29,924 bases of DNA from UMGS1696 sp045643285 (GCA_045643285.1 JAZUKN010000044.1:1-29924), one strand, 5' to 3'; positions 1 through 9,602 are shown, counted from the first letter of the stretch. Program-made: numbers and translations. Notes: generated from the letters alone by a model not told the origin.

Positions 1-1
1 C

Positions 2-2635
2 GAATGGACATATCTGTTCAACAACCATTCCAAGAAATGGGCCACAGTCAATGGAGTGAAAGGTTATGTCATTGCACCTGACGGTTTTGACGGTACTCTT
101 TCAAGCACATACGCAGACGATGCTGCATTGGCTGCTAACAACCTCGTCTTCCTTCCCGCTGCGGGCTACCGCAGTGGTTCCTATGTCATCAACGTCGGCG
201 ACAGCGGCTACTATTGGTCGTCTACTGTAAAGACCAGCTCCAAGGCGAACAGCGTGCTCTTCAATAGCGACTCTGTCACCCCTGACTACTACAACAACAG
301 CAGCATCGGCGACAGTGTACGCCTCGTGACAGAAGTGAAAGCAGGCGACAACAGTGCACCGGCTCCCAAACTGCTCAAGAGTTCTGCTCCCAAACTGCTC
401 AAGAGTTCTGCTACTGCCGCTCCTGCAACAATAACCCCCACAAAGCAGCAGGACGGAACATATCAGTTCACCATGCCCGACAAAGCCGTCACCGTTAAGG
501 CGGAGTTTGAGGAGGTGACAAGGGTCGATCAACCGACAGTTACGGTTTCGATGAACGGTTACACCTACGAGGGCACACCGAGCACGCCGTCTCTTTCTGC
601 TGAAGTCATGGATAACGCGCCAGTAACGTATTACTACAGCACGGAAGACAGCACTACCGGCGGCACGGAATGGAAGAACATCACGGGAACGACGCTGAAC
701 GCAGGCGACTACTATATGTACGCTGATATCGCAGAGACGGAAAACTACTTCTCCGCAACTACTGCGACAACGAAGTTCACGGTATCGCCTCTTCCGATCG
801 ACGAGCCGACAAAGGACACAACGAAATTCGTTTACAACGACGGCGAACAGACGTATACTGTACCGACAAGCACGAGATACAGTGTAAAGAACGGCTCTGA
901 CAAGAAAAAGGATGCAGGCGAATACAAGGTCGAAATTGAGCTTGCAGACAAGGCAAACACAGTCTGGAAGAACGCGGAATCCGGCAAGGAGACCGATAAT
1001 ATCTTCTATGACTTTGTGATCGCACCTCTTCCGATAGAGATGCCCACAAAGGACACAACGAAATTCGTTTACAACGGCAGTGAACAGACGTATGCTGTAC
1101 CGACAAGCACGAGATACAGTGTAAAGAACAACTCCAATAAGAAAAAGAACGCAGGCGAATACAAGGTCGAAATTGAGCTTGCAGACAAGGCAAATACAGT
1201 CTGGAAGAACGCGGAGACAGGTAAAGAGACCGATAATCTCTTCTATGACTTTGTGATCGCACCTCTTCCGATCGACGAGCCGACAAAGGATACAACGAAA
1301 TTCGTTTACAATGACGGCGAACAGACGTACAACGTACCTGCAAGCGAACGTTACAGTGTAAAGAACGGCTCTGACAAGAAAAAGGATGCCGGCGAATACA
1401 AGGTCGAAATTGAGCTTGCAGACAAGGCAAATACAGTCTGGAAGAACGCGGAATCCGGCAAGGAGACCGACAATCTCTTCTATGACTTTGTGATCGCACC
1501 TCTTCCGATCGACGAGCCGACAAAGGACACAACGAAATTTGTTTACAACGGCAGTGAACAGACCTATAACGTAACTGCAAGCGAACGTTACAGTGTAAAG
1601 AACAACTCCAACAAGAAAAAGGATGCCGGCGAACACAAGGTCGAGATCGAACTTGCAGACAAGTCAAACACAGTCTGGAAGAACGCGGAGACAGGTAAAG
1701 AGACCACAAACCTTTCCTACACGTTCAAGATTGAAAAAGCAGAGGTCATTATCAAAGCCTCCAATGAAACGGCAATGTCGCCCGAGACAGCTAAGTTTGA
1801 GTATAAAGTAAGCGGACTTATCGGAAGCGACACACTGAAAACAGAGCCGACGTTTGAAGTTGTCAAAGGCATTATCTACCCGAGCGGAGCGGATGCGGGA
1901 AGCAACTACTTCATCACATACAGAACCGGCTTCTTTACACGCATAGTTCTGCCGCAGATCGTTCCCACAAAGCCCGTAGAACCTGTAGTTGAACCCGATG
2001 AACCTGTAGTCGAACCGGACGAACCAGTAATCATTGAACCTGTCGAGAAAGTCGAATACACCGACGTAGAGGCAGGTGCATGGTACGAAAAGTATGTCGA
2101 CTATATGACCGCAAACGGTTATATGAACGGTATCGGCGACGGTAAGTTCGGCGTAAACAACAAGATGACTCGCGGAATGTTCATCACAACGCTGTGGAGA
2201 TTTGACGGCGAAAAGTATGTCAACTATGCAATGAGATTCAGCGATGTCATGACTGACGAATGGTATACCGAAGCTGTACGTTGGGGCGCATCCGAAAAGA
2301 TCGTCAACGGATACAGTGATGAAAACTACGGTATCAACGATCCGATCACACGCGAACAGCTCATTACGATCCTGTACAGATATGCCGAAAAGCTCGGACT
2401 TGACGTATCAGTCGATGAGAATACGAACTTCCTGTCCTACGACGACGTCTTTGAGGTCAGCGAATACGCACGTCCTGCGATGTTCTGGGCGCTTCAGAAC
2501 GGAATCATCAACGGAACGAGCGAATCGACGCTCTCGCCGAAGAACGACGCAACGAGAGTTCAGGTGGCGGCAATCTTCGAGCGCTTCTGCGAACTGCTCG
2601 AAACTGCTGATGTAGCTGAAACAGAAGCTGAATAA
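2..2635 (+). CDS. SLH-anchored repeat-rich surface protein, 5' partial
   Basis: The frame is open to the left edge (reading EWTYLFNNHSKKW before the first possible start, a GTG at 56), so the true start and any signal peptide lie outside the window. In order it shows a GYYWSS-containing N-terminal region, a short 'bacterial repeat' segment (TYQFTMPDKAVTVKAEF), an MBG/Ig-like segment, then four tandem 79-residue repeats beginning at nt 788, 1025, 1262 and 1499 (exact 237-nt period). A P/E-rich linker (about nt 1966-2050) leads to three S-layer homology domains (about nt 2055-2600). SLH domains bind pyruvylated secondary wall polymers in Gram-positive bacteria, so this is probably displayed on the cell surface. 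The ligand of the repeats is unknown. A 24-nt tandem duplication (encoding KLLKSSAP) lies near nt 362-412. A terminator follows directly. Confidence 0.9.
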   Translation, partial: EWTYLFNNHSKKWATVNGVKGYVIAPDGFDGTLSSTYADDAALAANNLVFLPAAGYRSGSYVINVGDSGYYWSSTVKTSSKANSVLFNSDSVTPDYYNNSSIGDSVRLVTEVKAGDNSAPAPKLLKSSAPKLLKSSATAAPATITPTKQQDGTYQFTMPDKAVTVKAEFEEVTRVDQPTVTVSMNGYTYEGTPSTPSLSAEVMDNAPVTYYYSTEDSTTGGTEWKNITGTTLNAGDYYMYADIAETENYFSATTATTKFTVSPLPIDEPTKDTTKFVYNDGEQTYTVPTSTRYSVKNGSDKKKDAGEYKVEIELADKANTVWKNAESGKETDNIFYDFVIAPLPIEMPTKDTTKFVYNGSEQTYAVPTSTRYSVKNNSNKKKNAGEYKVEIELADKANTVWKNAETGKETDNLFYDFVIAPLPIDEPTKDTTKFVYNDGEQTYNVPASERYSVKNGSDKKKDAGEYKVEIELADKANTVWKNAESGKETDNLFYDFVIAPLPIDEPTKDTTKFVYNGSEQTYNVTASERYSVKNNSNKKKDAGEHKVEIELADKSNTVWKNAETGKETTNLSYTFKIEKAEVIIKASNETAMSPETAKFEYKVSGLIGSDTLKTEPTFEVVKGIIYPSGADAGSNYFITYRTGFFTRIVLPQIVPTKPVEPVVEPDEPVVEPDEPVIIEPVEKVEYTDVEAGAWYEKYVDYMTANGYMNGIGDGKFGVNNKMTRGMFITTLWRFDGEKYVNYAMRFSDVMTDEWYTEAVRWGASEKIVNGYSDENYGINDPITREQLITILYRYAEKLGLDVSVDENTNFLSYDDVFEVSEYARPAMFWALQNGIINGTSESTLSPKNDATRVQVAAIFERFCELLETADVAETEAE
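788..1735 (+). repeat. Four tandem 237-bp coding repeats
   Basis: Units start at 788, 1025, 1262 and 1499, each opening with the codons for PLPI followed by a variant of DEPTKDTTKFVYN. The period is exactly 237 nt, so the frame is preserved by unit gain or loss. Units are nearly identical in nucleotide sequence, with alternating NGSDKKKDAGEYK and NNSNKKK(N/D)AGE(Y/H)K versions. This suggests recent duplication or gene conversion. Confidence 0.9.
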
Positions 2636-2659
2636 GAAAAAGCAAACCAACTAAATAAC

Positions 2660-2698
2660 AAAAATCCGGATCGGTTCAAAACCATCCGGATTTTTGTT
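2660..2698 (+). terminator. Intrinsic terminator after the SLH protein
   Basis: Inverted repeat with arms 2660-2676 and 2680-2695 around ATCCGGAT, one bulged C, a loop of about 3 nt and a T-rich 3' side. It sits 24 bp after the stop codon. Confidence 0.85.
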
Positions 2699-2765
2699 TG
2701 AAAACTTTTTTCAGCAAAAACACATTTCCCCCTTGACAAAAGTGAATCCATAATCACTTTGTAAT

Positions 2766-2873
2766 CAATGCGGTTATTTAAAAGACCCGGAAGACAAAAA
2801 CAGGTTGATTATTGATGAATATGCCGCCACGATTGTTACTATGATTTTTGATTTAAAGCTCTCGGGAATGAGT
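2766..2873 (+). pseudogene. Large serine recombinase, internal fragment
   Basis: Translating from 2772 gives GYLKDPEDKNRLIIDEY followed by AATIVTMIFDLKLSGMS. This matches the start of the 'Recombinase' domain that follows the catalytic domain in TnpX/Tn4451-like large serine recombinases. There is no catalytic domain upstream and no DNA-binding C-terminus downstream. The reading frame passes directly into the epimerase fragment at 2873/2874. It is a fossil, not a working gene. Confidence 0.7.
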
Positions 2874-3274
2874 ATATTCAACTACGGCAATTGCAAACGC
2901 GACTTCACCTATGTGGATGACATTGTTGAGGGGGGGTAAAGCGTGTCATGCAGCACGCTCCCGAAAAGAAAAACGGCGAGGACGGACTGCCGCTGCCGCC
3001 GTATGCGGTCTACAACATCGGAAACAACAGCCCGGAAAACTTGCTTGACTTTGTGCAGATTCTTTTGGAAGAACTGATAAGAGCAGAAGTGCTTCCGGCT
3101 GATTACGACTTTGAAGCACACAAAAAGCTTGTTCCGATGCAACCGGGGGATGTGCCGATAACATTTGCGGACACCTCGGCACTTGAGGCGGATTTCGGTT
3201 TCAAGCCTTCCACCAGCCTCCGCATGGGACTTCGGAAGTTTGCGGAATGGTATAAAAAATTCTATAAGGTCTGA
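2874..3274 (+). pseudogene. UDP-sugar 4-epimerase (UDP-glucuronate type), 3' fragment with frameshift
   Basis: The reading IFNYGNCKRDFTYVDDIVEG is the conserved segment of extended short-chain dehydrogenase epimerases (UDP-glucuronate 4-epimerase group). A run of seven G at 2930-2936 then shifts the frame: it reads GG-stop in one frame, while VKRVMQ continues in the next through YNIGNNSPENLLDF and PGDVPITFADTSALE to a stop at 3272-3274. The N-terminal Rossmann half and the catalytic YxxxK are absent. An ATG at 2948 could start a 108-residue peptide, but it would lack catalysis. In intact relatives this enzyme makes UDP-galacturonate for surface polysaccharides. Confidence 0.8.
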
Positions 3275-3293
3275 TTTGTTTTTCTTTCTCAAA

Positions 3294-3329
3294 ACAAAAG
3301 ACAGGCAGTACACACTGCCTGTCTTTTGT
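3294..3329. terminator. Bidirectional terminator between convergent genes
   Basis: Perfect 16-bp inverted repeat (3294-3309 / 3314-3329) with a 4-nt loop; the stem is A-rich on one side and T-rich on the other. It lies between the plus-strand epimerase remnant and the minus-strand GH94 gene and can serve both. Confidence 0.85.
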
Positions 3330-3334
3330 CTGTC

Positions 3335-5686
3335 TTATTTCTTCGTATAGTAGAACGTGATCTTTCTTGTCTTCTCTCCGTCTGCGTGTTCGATGAAGTC
3401 GCCGTCGAATCGCTTGCCGTTTTCTTCGTAGTACGGCTCGCCCGACGTCGGTTTCAGCGTAATATTGTATTCCGTGCCGCGGAAGACGCGCTTTACGGAG
3501 ACTTCGTTCCATTCGCTCGGCAGACACGGCGTGATCTTCAGACCGCTGTACTGCGCCTTAACGCCGAGCATGAACTGCGTTACCGCAACGTACATCCATG
3601 CGGCGGTGCCGGACAGCCAACTTACGTTCGCAAGCCCGAAACGAAGCGATTCCGGTCCCATGATGTTCGACGAATAAACGTACGGCTCGGCTTTGTAACG
3701 CCATTCACCCGCTCTTGCCTGTGCTTCCATGGGCAGGAGCTTTTTGTAGTATTCGTATGCTCTCTCGCCGTTGCCGAGCAGACATTCCGCGATGATCGCC
3801 CATGTGTTCGCGTGGCAGAATATTGCGCCGTTTTCGCCCGTACCCTTGCTGTAGTTCGTGAGCGGATCTTCCTTTGACGGATATACCTCGATCGACGGGT
3901 CGATTTTCTTGATGCCCATATCGGTGTTCAGTATGCGGTGTACGCTGTCCATGGCGATCTTACCGCGTTCACCCTCTGCCGTGCCGGAGATGACCGACCA
4001 CGTCTGCGAATTGAGCCATATCTTCGCTTGTTCTTCATTTTTTGAGCCGAGGAAGCGTCCGTTGTCCATGATAGCGCGGCAGAACCATTCGCCGTCCCAC
4101 GCCTTTTCGTTGATGTTCTTCTTCTGCTCGTCGAATACTTTCAGATACTTCGAGCCGTCCTCGCCTATAAGGTCGCAGATAGCCGCCATATCTTTCAGCA
4201 CGAGCGAGAACTGCATCGAGGTCCAGATGCTTTCGCCCTTGCCCTGACGGCAGACGCGGAAGAGCTGGTCGTTCCAGTCGGAGCGGAGCATGAGAGGGAA
4301 GCCGTGTGCGCCGATTTTCGAGAGCGTGAAGTCGATAGACTTTTTGATATGCTCAAGTATAGTACCCTCTCCGCCGTCGTAGTAGCTGACTTTCTTCGAG
4401 AGGAATTCCGTCGAACCCTCTTCAAGAATCTGCGCGTAGACCGTGTGGACTATCCAGAGGTGGTCGTCGGAGTGGATCGTCGTAACGGGATCGTATCCCT
4501 CGGTCGGGAAGAAGTAGTGGTTGACGTGACCGTCGTTATATTGCTGTGAGAGCAGAAGCTCGATCTTCTCTCTTGAACGCTGTGTATCGAACGGGATCAT
4601 CGAGAGAACGTCCTGAGCGGTATCTCTGAAGCCGACGCCGCGGAACGTGCCTGTCGCGTAGTACGAGATGTTGCGCGAGAACTGGAAGTTGCGTTCTGCC
4701 TGATAGGGATTCCATATATTTATCATTCTCTCGGCGTTCTTGTCGGGGAGAGTGCAGAAGTATTTCGAGAGGTAGCCGTCCCACTTTGCCTTGAGTTCTG
4801 CGAAAGATTCGTCGACAAACTGCGGCTCACGGCAGTGCGCGACGGATTTTTTGATTTCGTCATCGGTCATAGCCGCGCCGAGGAAGAAGCATATCCGCTT
4901 TTCCTCCCCTGCTTTCAGCTCGACGTTGACTTCATACGCGAAGCACGGGTCGCCGCCTGCGAGAGTGGAGCCTGTGCAGCCCGTTTCAAGTCCTGCGGGA
5001 TTTTCTTCACTTCTGTATGTGCCGACAAATTCGTCGCGGTCACCGTCGAAACCGGAAACAGGGCAGTCGGAGGCGAAGTAAATGAGCGGTGTTTCGTCGG
5101 GCTTCGGCTGATTTTCTACACCGTATTTGTATACGAGAATATCGTCGAGCGTGTATACGAAAAGCTGATGCTTGTTGTAGCACTGCCACTGAAGCTCGCG
5201 CATGAATTCCATCATACCAAGCTCAACGTACGGGAAAACCTTGATCTTTCTGTCAGTGTCGGACGTGAGATGAAGCTCCCAAACGAGCGCATTTTCCTTG
5301 TAGCCGATGTGGAAGCGGAGATCGGCTTTGATCCCTCTGTGCTCGCTCTCGAACAGCGTGTAGCCCATGCCGTGCGTAGCGCACCACTTTTCAGGCTTTT
5401 CGGAAACCGGCTCGGCTGTCGGGCAGAAGACGTGCTCGCCGTCCTTGATGTAGACGTAGAAGCCGCTTCTGTCAGTCGGCAGGTGGAAGAAACGGTAGTG
5501 GTTGATTCGCCATATCTGAGGGGAACGGTAGAATGCCACGCCGCCGCCTGCCTGCGAGATCATCGTGTGGAACATGCCGTTTGAGAGGTAGTTCATCCAC
5601 GGTGTGGGAGTGTTGTATTTCGTAATTTTTATTTCTTTTCGTCCGTCGAGAAATTCGTAAGACGGTTTTTCTGTCGTGTTTTTCAT
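3335..5686 (-). CDS. GH94 family phosphorylase (cellobiose/chitobiose-phosphorylase type)
   Basis: 783 residues, close to the usual length of GH94 inverting phosphorylases, which split beta-linked disaccharides with phosphate to give a sugar 1-phosphate. Visible family features are GFRDTAQDVLSMI (352-364), HSDDHLW (405-411), the DWND motif (470-473) that carries the general acid region, and GENGAIFCHANTW (617-629), which fits the phosphate-binding region. No signal peptide is seen, so it acts in the cytoplasm. The start has an AAAGGA ribosome site about 7 nt upstream. It lies 25 bp downstream of the GH2 gene on the same strand, so the two are probably co-transcribed. The substrate (cellobiose, cellobionate, chitobiose or another disaccharide) cannot be decided by eye. 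Confidence 0.88.
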   Translation of the reverse strand: MKNTTEKPSYEFLDGRKEIKITKYNTPTPWMNYLSNGMFHTMISQAGGGVAFYRSPQIWRINHYRFFHLPTDRSGFYVYIKDGEHVFCPTAEPVSEKPEKWCATHGMGYTLFESEHRGIKADLRFHIGYKENALVWELHLTSDTDRKIKVFPYVELGMMEFMRELQWQCYNKHQLFVYTLDDILVYKYGVENQPKPDETPLIYFASDCPVSGFDGDRDEFVGTYRSEENPAGLETGCTGSTLAGGDPCFAYEVNVELKAGEEKRICFFLGAAMTDDEIKKSVAHCREPQFVDESFAELKAKWDGYLSKYFCTLPDKNAERMINIWNPYQAERNFQFSRNISYYATGTFRGVGFRDTAQDVLSMIPFDTQRSREKIELLLSQQYNDGHVNHYFFPTEGYDPVTTIHSDDHLWIVHTVYAQILEEGSTEFLSKKVSYYDGGEGTILEHIKKSIDFTLSKIGAHGFPLMLRSDWNDQLFRVCRQGKGESIWTSMQFSLVLKDMAAICDLIGEDGSKYLKVFDEQKKNINEKAWDGEWFCRAIMDNGRFLGSKNEEQAKIWLNSQTWSVISGTAEGERGKIAMDSVHRILNTDMGIKKIDPSIEVYPSKEDPLTNYSKGTGENGAIFCHANTWAIIAECLLGNGERAYEYYKKLLPMEAQARAGEWRYKAEPYVYSSNIMGPESLRFGLANVSWLSGTAAWMYVAVTQFMLGVKAQYSGLKITPCLPSEWNEVSVKRVFRGTEYNITLKPTSGEPYYEENGKRFDGDFIEHADGEKTRKITFYYTKK

Positions 5687-5711
5687 TGTGCTGTCCTTTC
5701 GGTTTGTTTTT

Positions 5712-8700
5712 TTACTTCGGGTCTACTTCGTCTATCGTAACGTGCGTGCGAAGATCGGGTATCGGCGTGCCGTCCGTTCTTGTGAGTATCATGCGGAAGC
5801 GGATGTCTTCGGCTGTCGTATTCACGGCTTCGAGACAGATTCTGTTCGCGCCCGATTTCAGAACGACCTCGCCGCTCTGCTTTTCTTCACCATTAAGTGT
5901 CTCAACTCCATTGAGACGGAACACAAGCGGAATATTGCTCTCCAGCGAGCAGGATACCGTTTCTTCCGTCTCCTTGTCGGCAAAGACAGTCATAAACAGC
6001 CGTTTTCCCGTACTCGACGGAACGGTGAAGAACCCGTTTTCGTGATCTTTCTCAACTTTTGTCATCCAGCCGTACAGTCCCTCGCCGAGATTGTTCAGCG
6101 AATACTGCGGATCGGAGAAATATTCGCGCGCCGCGTCAAAGTCCTGCCATTCGGGGATCACGAGAGTCATAAAGTAGTCGATAGCGTCGTTCGCGGACGT
6201 GCGGCGATAGGTGAACAGCTTTGTTTTGGGTTCTACGCCGAGGTTTTCGAGGAGCTTGGAGTAGACGTTCACGTCCTTTTCGTCGTTTCCGTTTGCTTTC
6301 AGTTCGGAGAGGAGTAACCTGCCGTTTCCGACTCTGATTTCGGAGAGGAGAGAAACGGGGATTTCTTCTTTCTCACGACTGAGGCTGACAGACGGGATGA
6401 TGCACGGCTCGGAGCGCATCGTACCCCAGATCTTGTATTCCCATAAGTTGTAAACTACGTTTTCGATGAGCGTTTCAGCCGCGCCGCATTCGATACCGTA
6501 GTGCGCGATTCGCCTGTTTTCGACGATTCTCGGAGACATCGGCACTTTGTCGTAACGGAAGAGATCGACGAGCGAGATGTACTTCGTCACGTCGCTGTCT
6601 GCGGCGAGCTTCGCCTGGGATATCTCCCAAGGCTTGAGCGTGACTTTCGCGCCTGCGATCCGTCCGAGCTTGTCACATTCGTTCTCACCGAACGGGAGCG
6701 TAAGAACAGTCTTGCCGCCGTCAAGGAACGCTTTTACCGTGTTTTCGTCAGCGTCCGACATATCGGCGAGAACGACGGAGCATTCGTCAGCCGTCGCCGC
6801 GCTGTCGTACTGTACGCCGAGAGCGGAAACAAATTCTTTGGCTTTTTCGCCGAGCGCATAGACCTTATTATATTTCTTTTCGACGTTTTCTGCGGCATAG
6901 TCAAGGATATTTTTAAGCAGTACGCACGCCTGCGGTACTTTTTCGTAGTTTTCGCACAATTCAAGCTGGCAGAGAACTACGCGACCGCCGCCGTGATTCA
7001 TCGTCATAAGCGGTGACCACAAATCTCCTCCGTCGGCGTAGTCGCCTGCGTCCGATTCAAGCACGAACGTGTATTCGCCGCTTTGCGGTTTTGCAAAGTT
7101 GCGGTGGATTATCGGCTCCGGTCTGTCCTCGGTGACCGTCGGTCCCCAGAAGATCATGTCGTCGTCGGAAAGTCCGCGAAGCAGTGGATGACTGTAATCT
7201 GATGAATGTGCGCTGAAGAAGTCGCGGTTATACAGCGTGAGATTGCCGATGCCCATTGTCGACTGCTCAAGCACGACGAGCGAGCCGCCGACGGAAACGA
7301 ATCTGTCGAGTTTTTCGGCGAGTGCGTTCGCGTCTTTATCAAGATGCGCGCCGAGCACGAGAACAGAGCCGTCCGATGCATCCGAAATATCGTCGATTTT
7401 CTTTACGTTTGCCGAGAGCGCGGAGACTTTGTCGAGTCCCTCGTCACCGTAGAAGAATACGGGAGCTTTTACGGATTTTGCGGTTTTCATCGAAGCAGGA
7501 TAAATGTTGTAGTCCCACTCGCCGGAGAACATTTCTTTGTCTTCGTGGAAGAGCGTGAGCGTGAGTTTTGCCGCGGTCTTTTCGGTGACGTCGGGCAAAT
7601 CGAGCGAGAGGGTGAGGAGATGCGCTTCAGCCGGGGATTGCGTGAATTTTTCGGCAGATTCTGTTGTAACTTTTCCGCCGACCGTGAACGTGTATTTTAC
7701 CGAGGTTTCGTGAGCGGACAGCGTGTCGTTGTAAACGTCGAACGTGCGGCAGAGCGGCGCGCCCGTGTAGAATGATTTGTTGTACTCTCTGCCGATTATC
7801 GTTACCGCGCGGTATGCCTCGCGCATGAACGGCATGAGCGGATTTTCGCGGTACATCGGATAATCCTTGAGGAAACCGTTGTTGATAGTCAGCGAATATT
7901 TCGGTATCTTTTTGAACGGCGCATTGTCGACATAAACGTCCTCGTCTGGCATACTGCGCGTGAAGTAGTAGGCGAAGTTGAATGTCGATATTCCCGATAC
8001 ACCCTTGCGGCGTGCGTCCTCCTGGAAGAGGCGTTCTTTCATCGCAAAGCCCTTGGCGCACGGCTCAAATCCCTCGTACGCTTTCAGACCGACGTATGCG
8101 CTTGCGTTCTGCGGGCAGACGTACCACATACCGCCGTGCTCGCCTATCGTAAGCGGCTTTTCGCGTTTCCACTGTTCAAGAGTGCCGTCAATGTTGTAGT
8201 GGAGACTTTCGAGTTCCGTCTGTTCATATGGAAGCAGGCGGTTGTCGCCGTCCATTGACACAGGTCTTGTCGGGTCTTCGGCGCGGAATATCCCCATTAG
8301 TTCGGGAATGTATTTTTTATAAACGTCGCGCCCGTCTACCCAGCGCATTTCGTTCTCAAGGCTCCAGAAGAACACGCACGGGTGGTTTCTGTCGCGCTTA
8401 ACGAGCCGCTTGACGTGCTTGCGGCAGTTTTCGATGTAGTCGGGGTGGGCGGCGTCCATTGTTTTGCCGGAGCCGTAGATAGCAGTCTCGTCGACGATGA
8501 GCATACCGTCTTCGTCAGCCGCGTCGAGATAGTACGACGGATGCGGCTCGGCGTGGAGGCGGATGTAGTTCACGCCGTTTTCGCGGCAGAGCTTGTACCA
8601 GTTGTGCGCGTATTCTTTCGTCATCTGGATGTTGCCCTGGAAGTGCCACGAATCGCCGCGGAGGTTGATAGGAGTGCCGTTCAGGATGAACTGCGTCCCC

Positions 8701-9539
8701 TCATGCCATACTTCGCGGAAGCCGAAGCGCACGTCCTTGATGTCGACGACTTCACCGCCGACCGACAGCACGACTTTCGCCGTGTACAGATGCGGATTTT
8801 CGGTGTCCCAAAGAATGGGATCAGCCCATTTTTCTTTTATAGATCCGACCTTGCCGGAGAGGACTTTTACGATCTCGTCGCCGTCGCATATTTCTGCTGT
8901 AATTTCGGCGTTTTCGGCGTTATCCGAAAGCTCGGTGATTATCTCTATAGTTTTTTCTCTGACGGAAGTGCGGACGATTACGTCGGAAATGTACGTTTTC
9001 GGCAGTATCTCAAGCGAGATGTTTCCCCAGATACCGCGCAGGCTGTTGTTCCAGAAAGAACCTGCGAGGTACGTTATCTTCTCAGCGCCCGACGTGATCT
9101 TCACTTTTTCGTAGTCGGTTACGACGACTTCTATAACGTTTTCGCCGTCGATGAGGTACTTTGTTATGTCGGCGGTAAGAGGGAGATAAAGCTCGTCCCA
9201 CTCAGCGGCGTGCTGTCCGTTTATGTAAAATGCCGCCTTTTGCGCGATGTTGTCGCAGTGGAGCAGAACGGCGTGGCATCCGTCGACAGTGCCGTCGGGA
9301 ATCGTGACGGTGCGGCGATATACTGCCGTAGCGGATTCGTTCCATTCGTCGGGATACTCGAATATGTCGTAGGGCTTGAAAATATCCTTGTAAACTATTC
9401 CGTTGTTGTGGTAGTTCGACGGAACGGTTATCGTCGTGTATTCTTTCACTTCGGGAAGCGAGAGATCGTTATGTACGCCGTAGAGCGGGCAGAAATCCCA
9501 CGTTCCGCAGAGGTCTATCGTTTTTCTGATTTGTTTCAT
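5712..9539 (-). CDS. Large cytoplasmic glycoside hydrolase family 2 protein
   Basis: 1275 residues from the ATG at 9539. This start is chosen because GGAG lies about 8 nt upstream; an ATG at 9602 would overlap the -35 box of the promoter. The N-terminal jelly-roll sugar-binding domain (LCGTWDF..., then NIAQKAAFYINGQ) is followed by an Ig-like domain and a TIM barrel. The acid/base is predicted as E397 in WSLENE and the nucleophile as E467 in LTIGEHGG. About 650 further residues follow, including what looks like a glutamine-amidotransferase-like/beta-sandwich region. No signal peptide is seen. With the downstream GH94 phosphorylase it suggests intracellular trimming of an imported beta-linked oligosaccharide, which is inference. 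Beta-galactosidase or beta-glucuronidase activity cannot be assigned. Confidence 0.88.
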   Translation of the reverse strand: MKQIRKTIDLCGTWDFCPLYGVHNDLSLPEVKEYTTITVPSNYHNNGIVYKDIFKPYDIFEYPDEWNESATAVYRRTVTIPDGTVDGCHAVLLHCDNIAQKAAFYINGQHAAEWDELYLPLTADITKYLIDGENVIEVVVTDYEKVKITSGAEKITYLAGSFWNNSLRGIWGNISLEILPKTYISDVIVRTSVREKTIEIITELSDNAENAEITAEICDGDEIVKVLSGKVGSIKEKWADPILWDTENPHLYTAKVVLSVGGEVVDIKDVRFGFREVWHEGTQFILNGTPINLRGDSWHFQGNIQMTKEYAHNWYKLCRENGVNYIRLHAEPHPSYYLDAADEDGMLIVDETAIYGSGKTMDAAHPDYIENCRKHVKRLVKRDRNHPCVFFWSLENEMRWVDGRDVYKKYIPELMGIFRAEDPTRPVSMDGDNRLLPYEQTELESLHYNIDGTLEQWKREKPLTIGEHGGMWYVCPQNASAYVGLKAYEGFEPCAKGFAMKERLFQEDARRKGVSGISTFNFAYYFTRSMPDEDVYVDNAPFKKIPKYSLTINNGFLKDYPMYRENPLMPFMREAYRAVTIIGREYNKSFYTGAPLCRTFDVYNDTLSAHETSVKYTFTVGGKVTTESAEKFTQSPAEAHLLTLSLDLPDVTEKTAAKLTLTLFHEDKEMFSGEWDYNIYPASMKTAKSVKAPVFFYGDEGLDKVSALSANVKKIDDISDASDGSVLVLGAHLDKDANALAEKLDRFVSVGGSLVVLEQSTMGIGNLTLYNRDFFSAHSSDYSHPLLRGLSDDDMIFWGPTVTEDRPEPIIHRNFAKPQSGEYTFVLESDAGDYADGGDLWSPLMTMNHGGGRVVLCQLELCENYEKVPQACVLLKNILDYAAENVEKKYNKVYALGEKAKEFVSALGVQYDSAATADECSVVLADMSDADENTVKAFLDGGKTVLTLPFGENECDKLGRIAGAKVTLKPWEISQAKLAADSDVTKYISLVDLFRYDKVPMSPRIVENRRIAHYGIECGAAETLIENVVYNLWEYKIWGTMRSEPCIIPSVSLSREKEEIPVSLLSEIRVGNGRLLLSELKANGNDEKDVNVYSKLLENLGVEPKTKLFTYRRTSANDAIDYFMTLVIPEWQDFDAAREYFSDPQYSLNNLGEGLYGWMTKVEKDHENGFFTVPSSTGKRLFMTVFADKETEETVSCSLESNIPLVFRLNGVETLNGEEKQSGEVVLKSGANRICLEAVNTTAEDIRFRMILTRTDGTPIPDLRTHVTIDEVDPK

Positions 9540-9573
9540 TTTTTTATCTCCGGGATATATTATTTCATCCTCT

Positions 9574-9602
9574 ATTTTACATTTCGGAGTCGATAAAGTC
9601 AA
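9574..9602 (-). promoter_or_regulatory. Sigma-A promoter of the GH2-GH94 operon
   Basis: On the minus strand, TTGACT (9602-9597) and TAAAAT (9579-9574) are separated by 17 bp. Transcription would begin near 9567, upstream of the ATG at 9539. Confidence 0.75.

Noticed and set aside
101..1636. Long minus-strand open frame opposite the SLH protein
   Set aside because: It mirrors the four coding repeats, is cysteine/arginine-rich without domains, and has no ribosome site; it is a shadow of the plus-strand gene.
2733..2761. Promoter at TTGACA (2733-2738)
   Set aside because: No acceptable -10 box at 16-19 bp, and only a pseudogene follows.
4835..5584. 249-codon plus-strand open frame opposite the GH94 gene
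   Set aside because: No domain, and the opposite strand encodes a convincing phosphorylase.
8382..9596. 404-codon plus-strand open frame opposite the GH2 gene
   Set aside because: Low-complexity V/R/F-rich translation with no motif; the minus strand carries clear GH2 catalytic motifs, so this is an antisense shadow.
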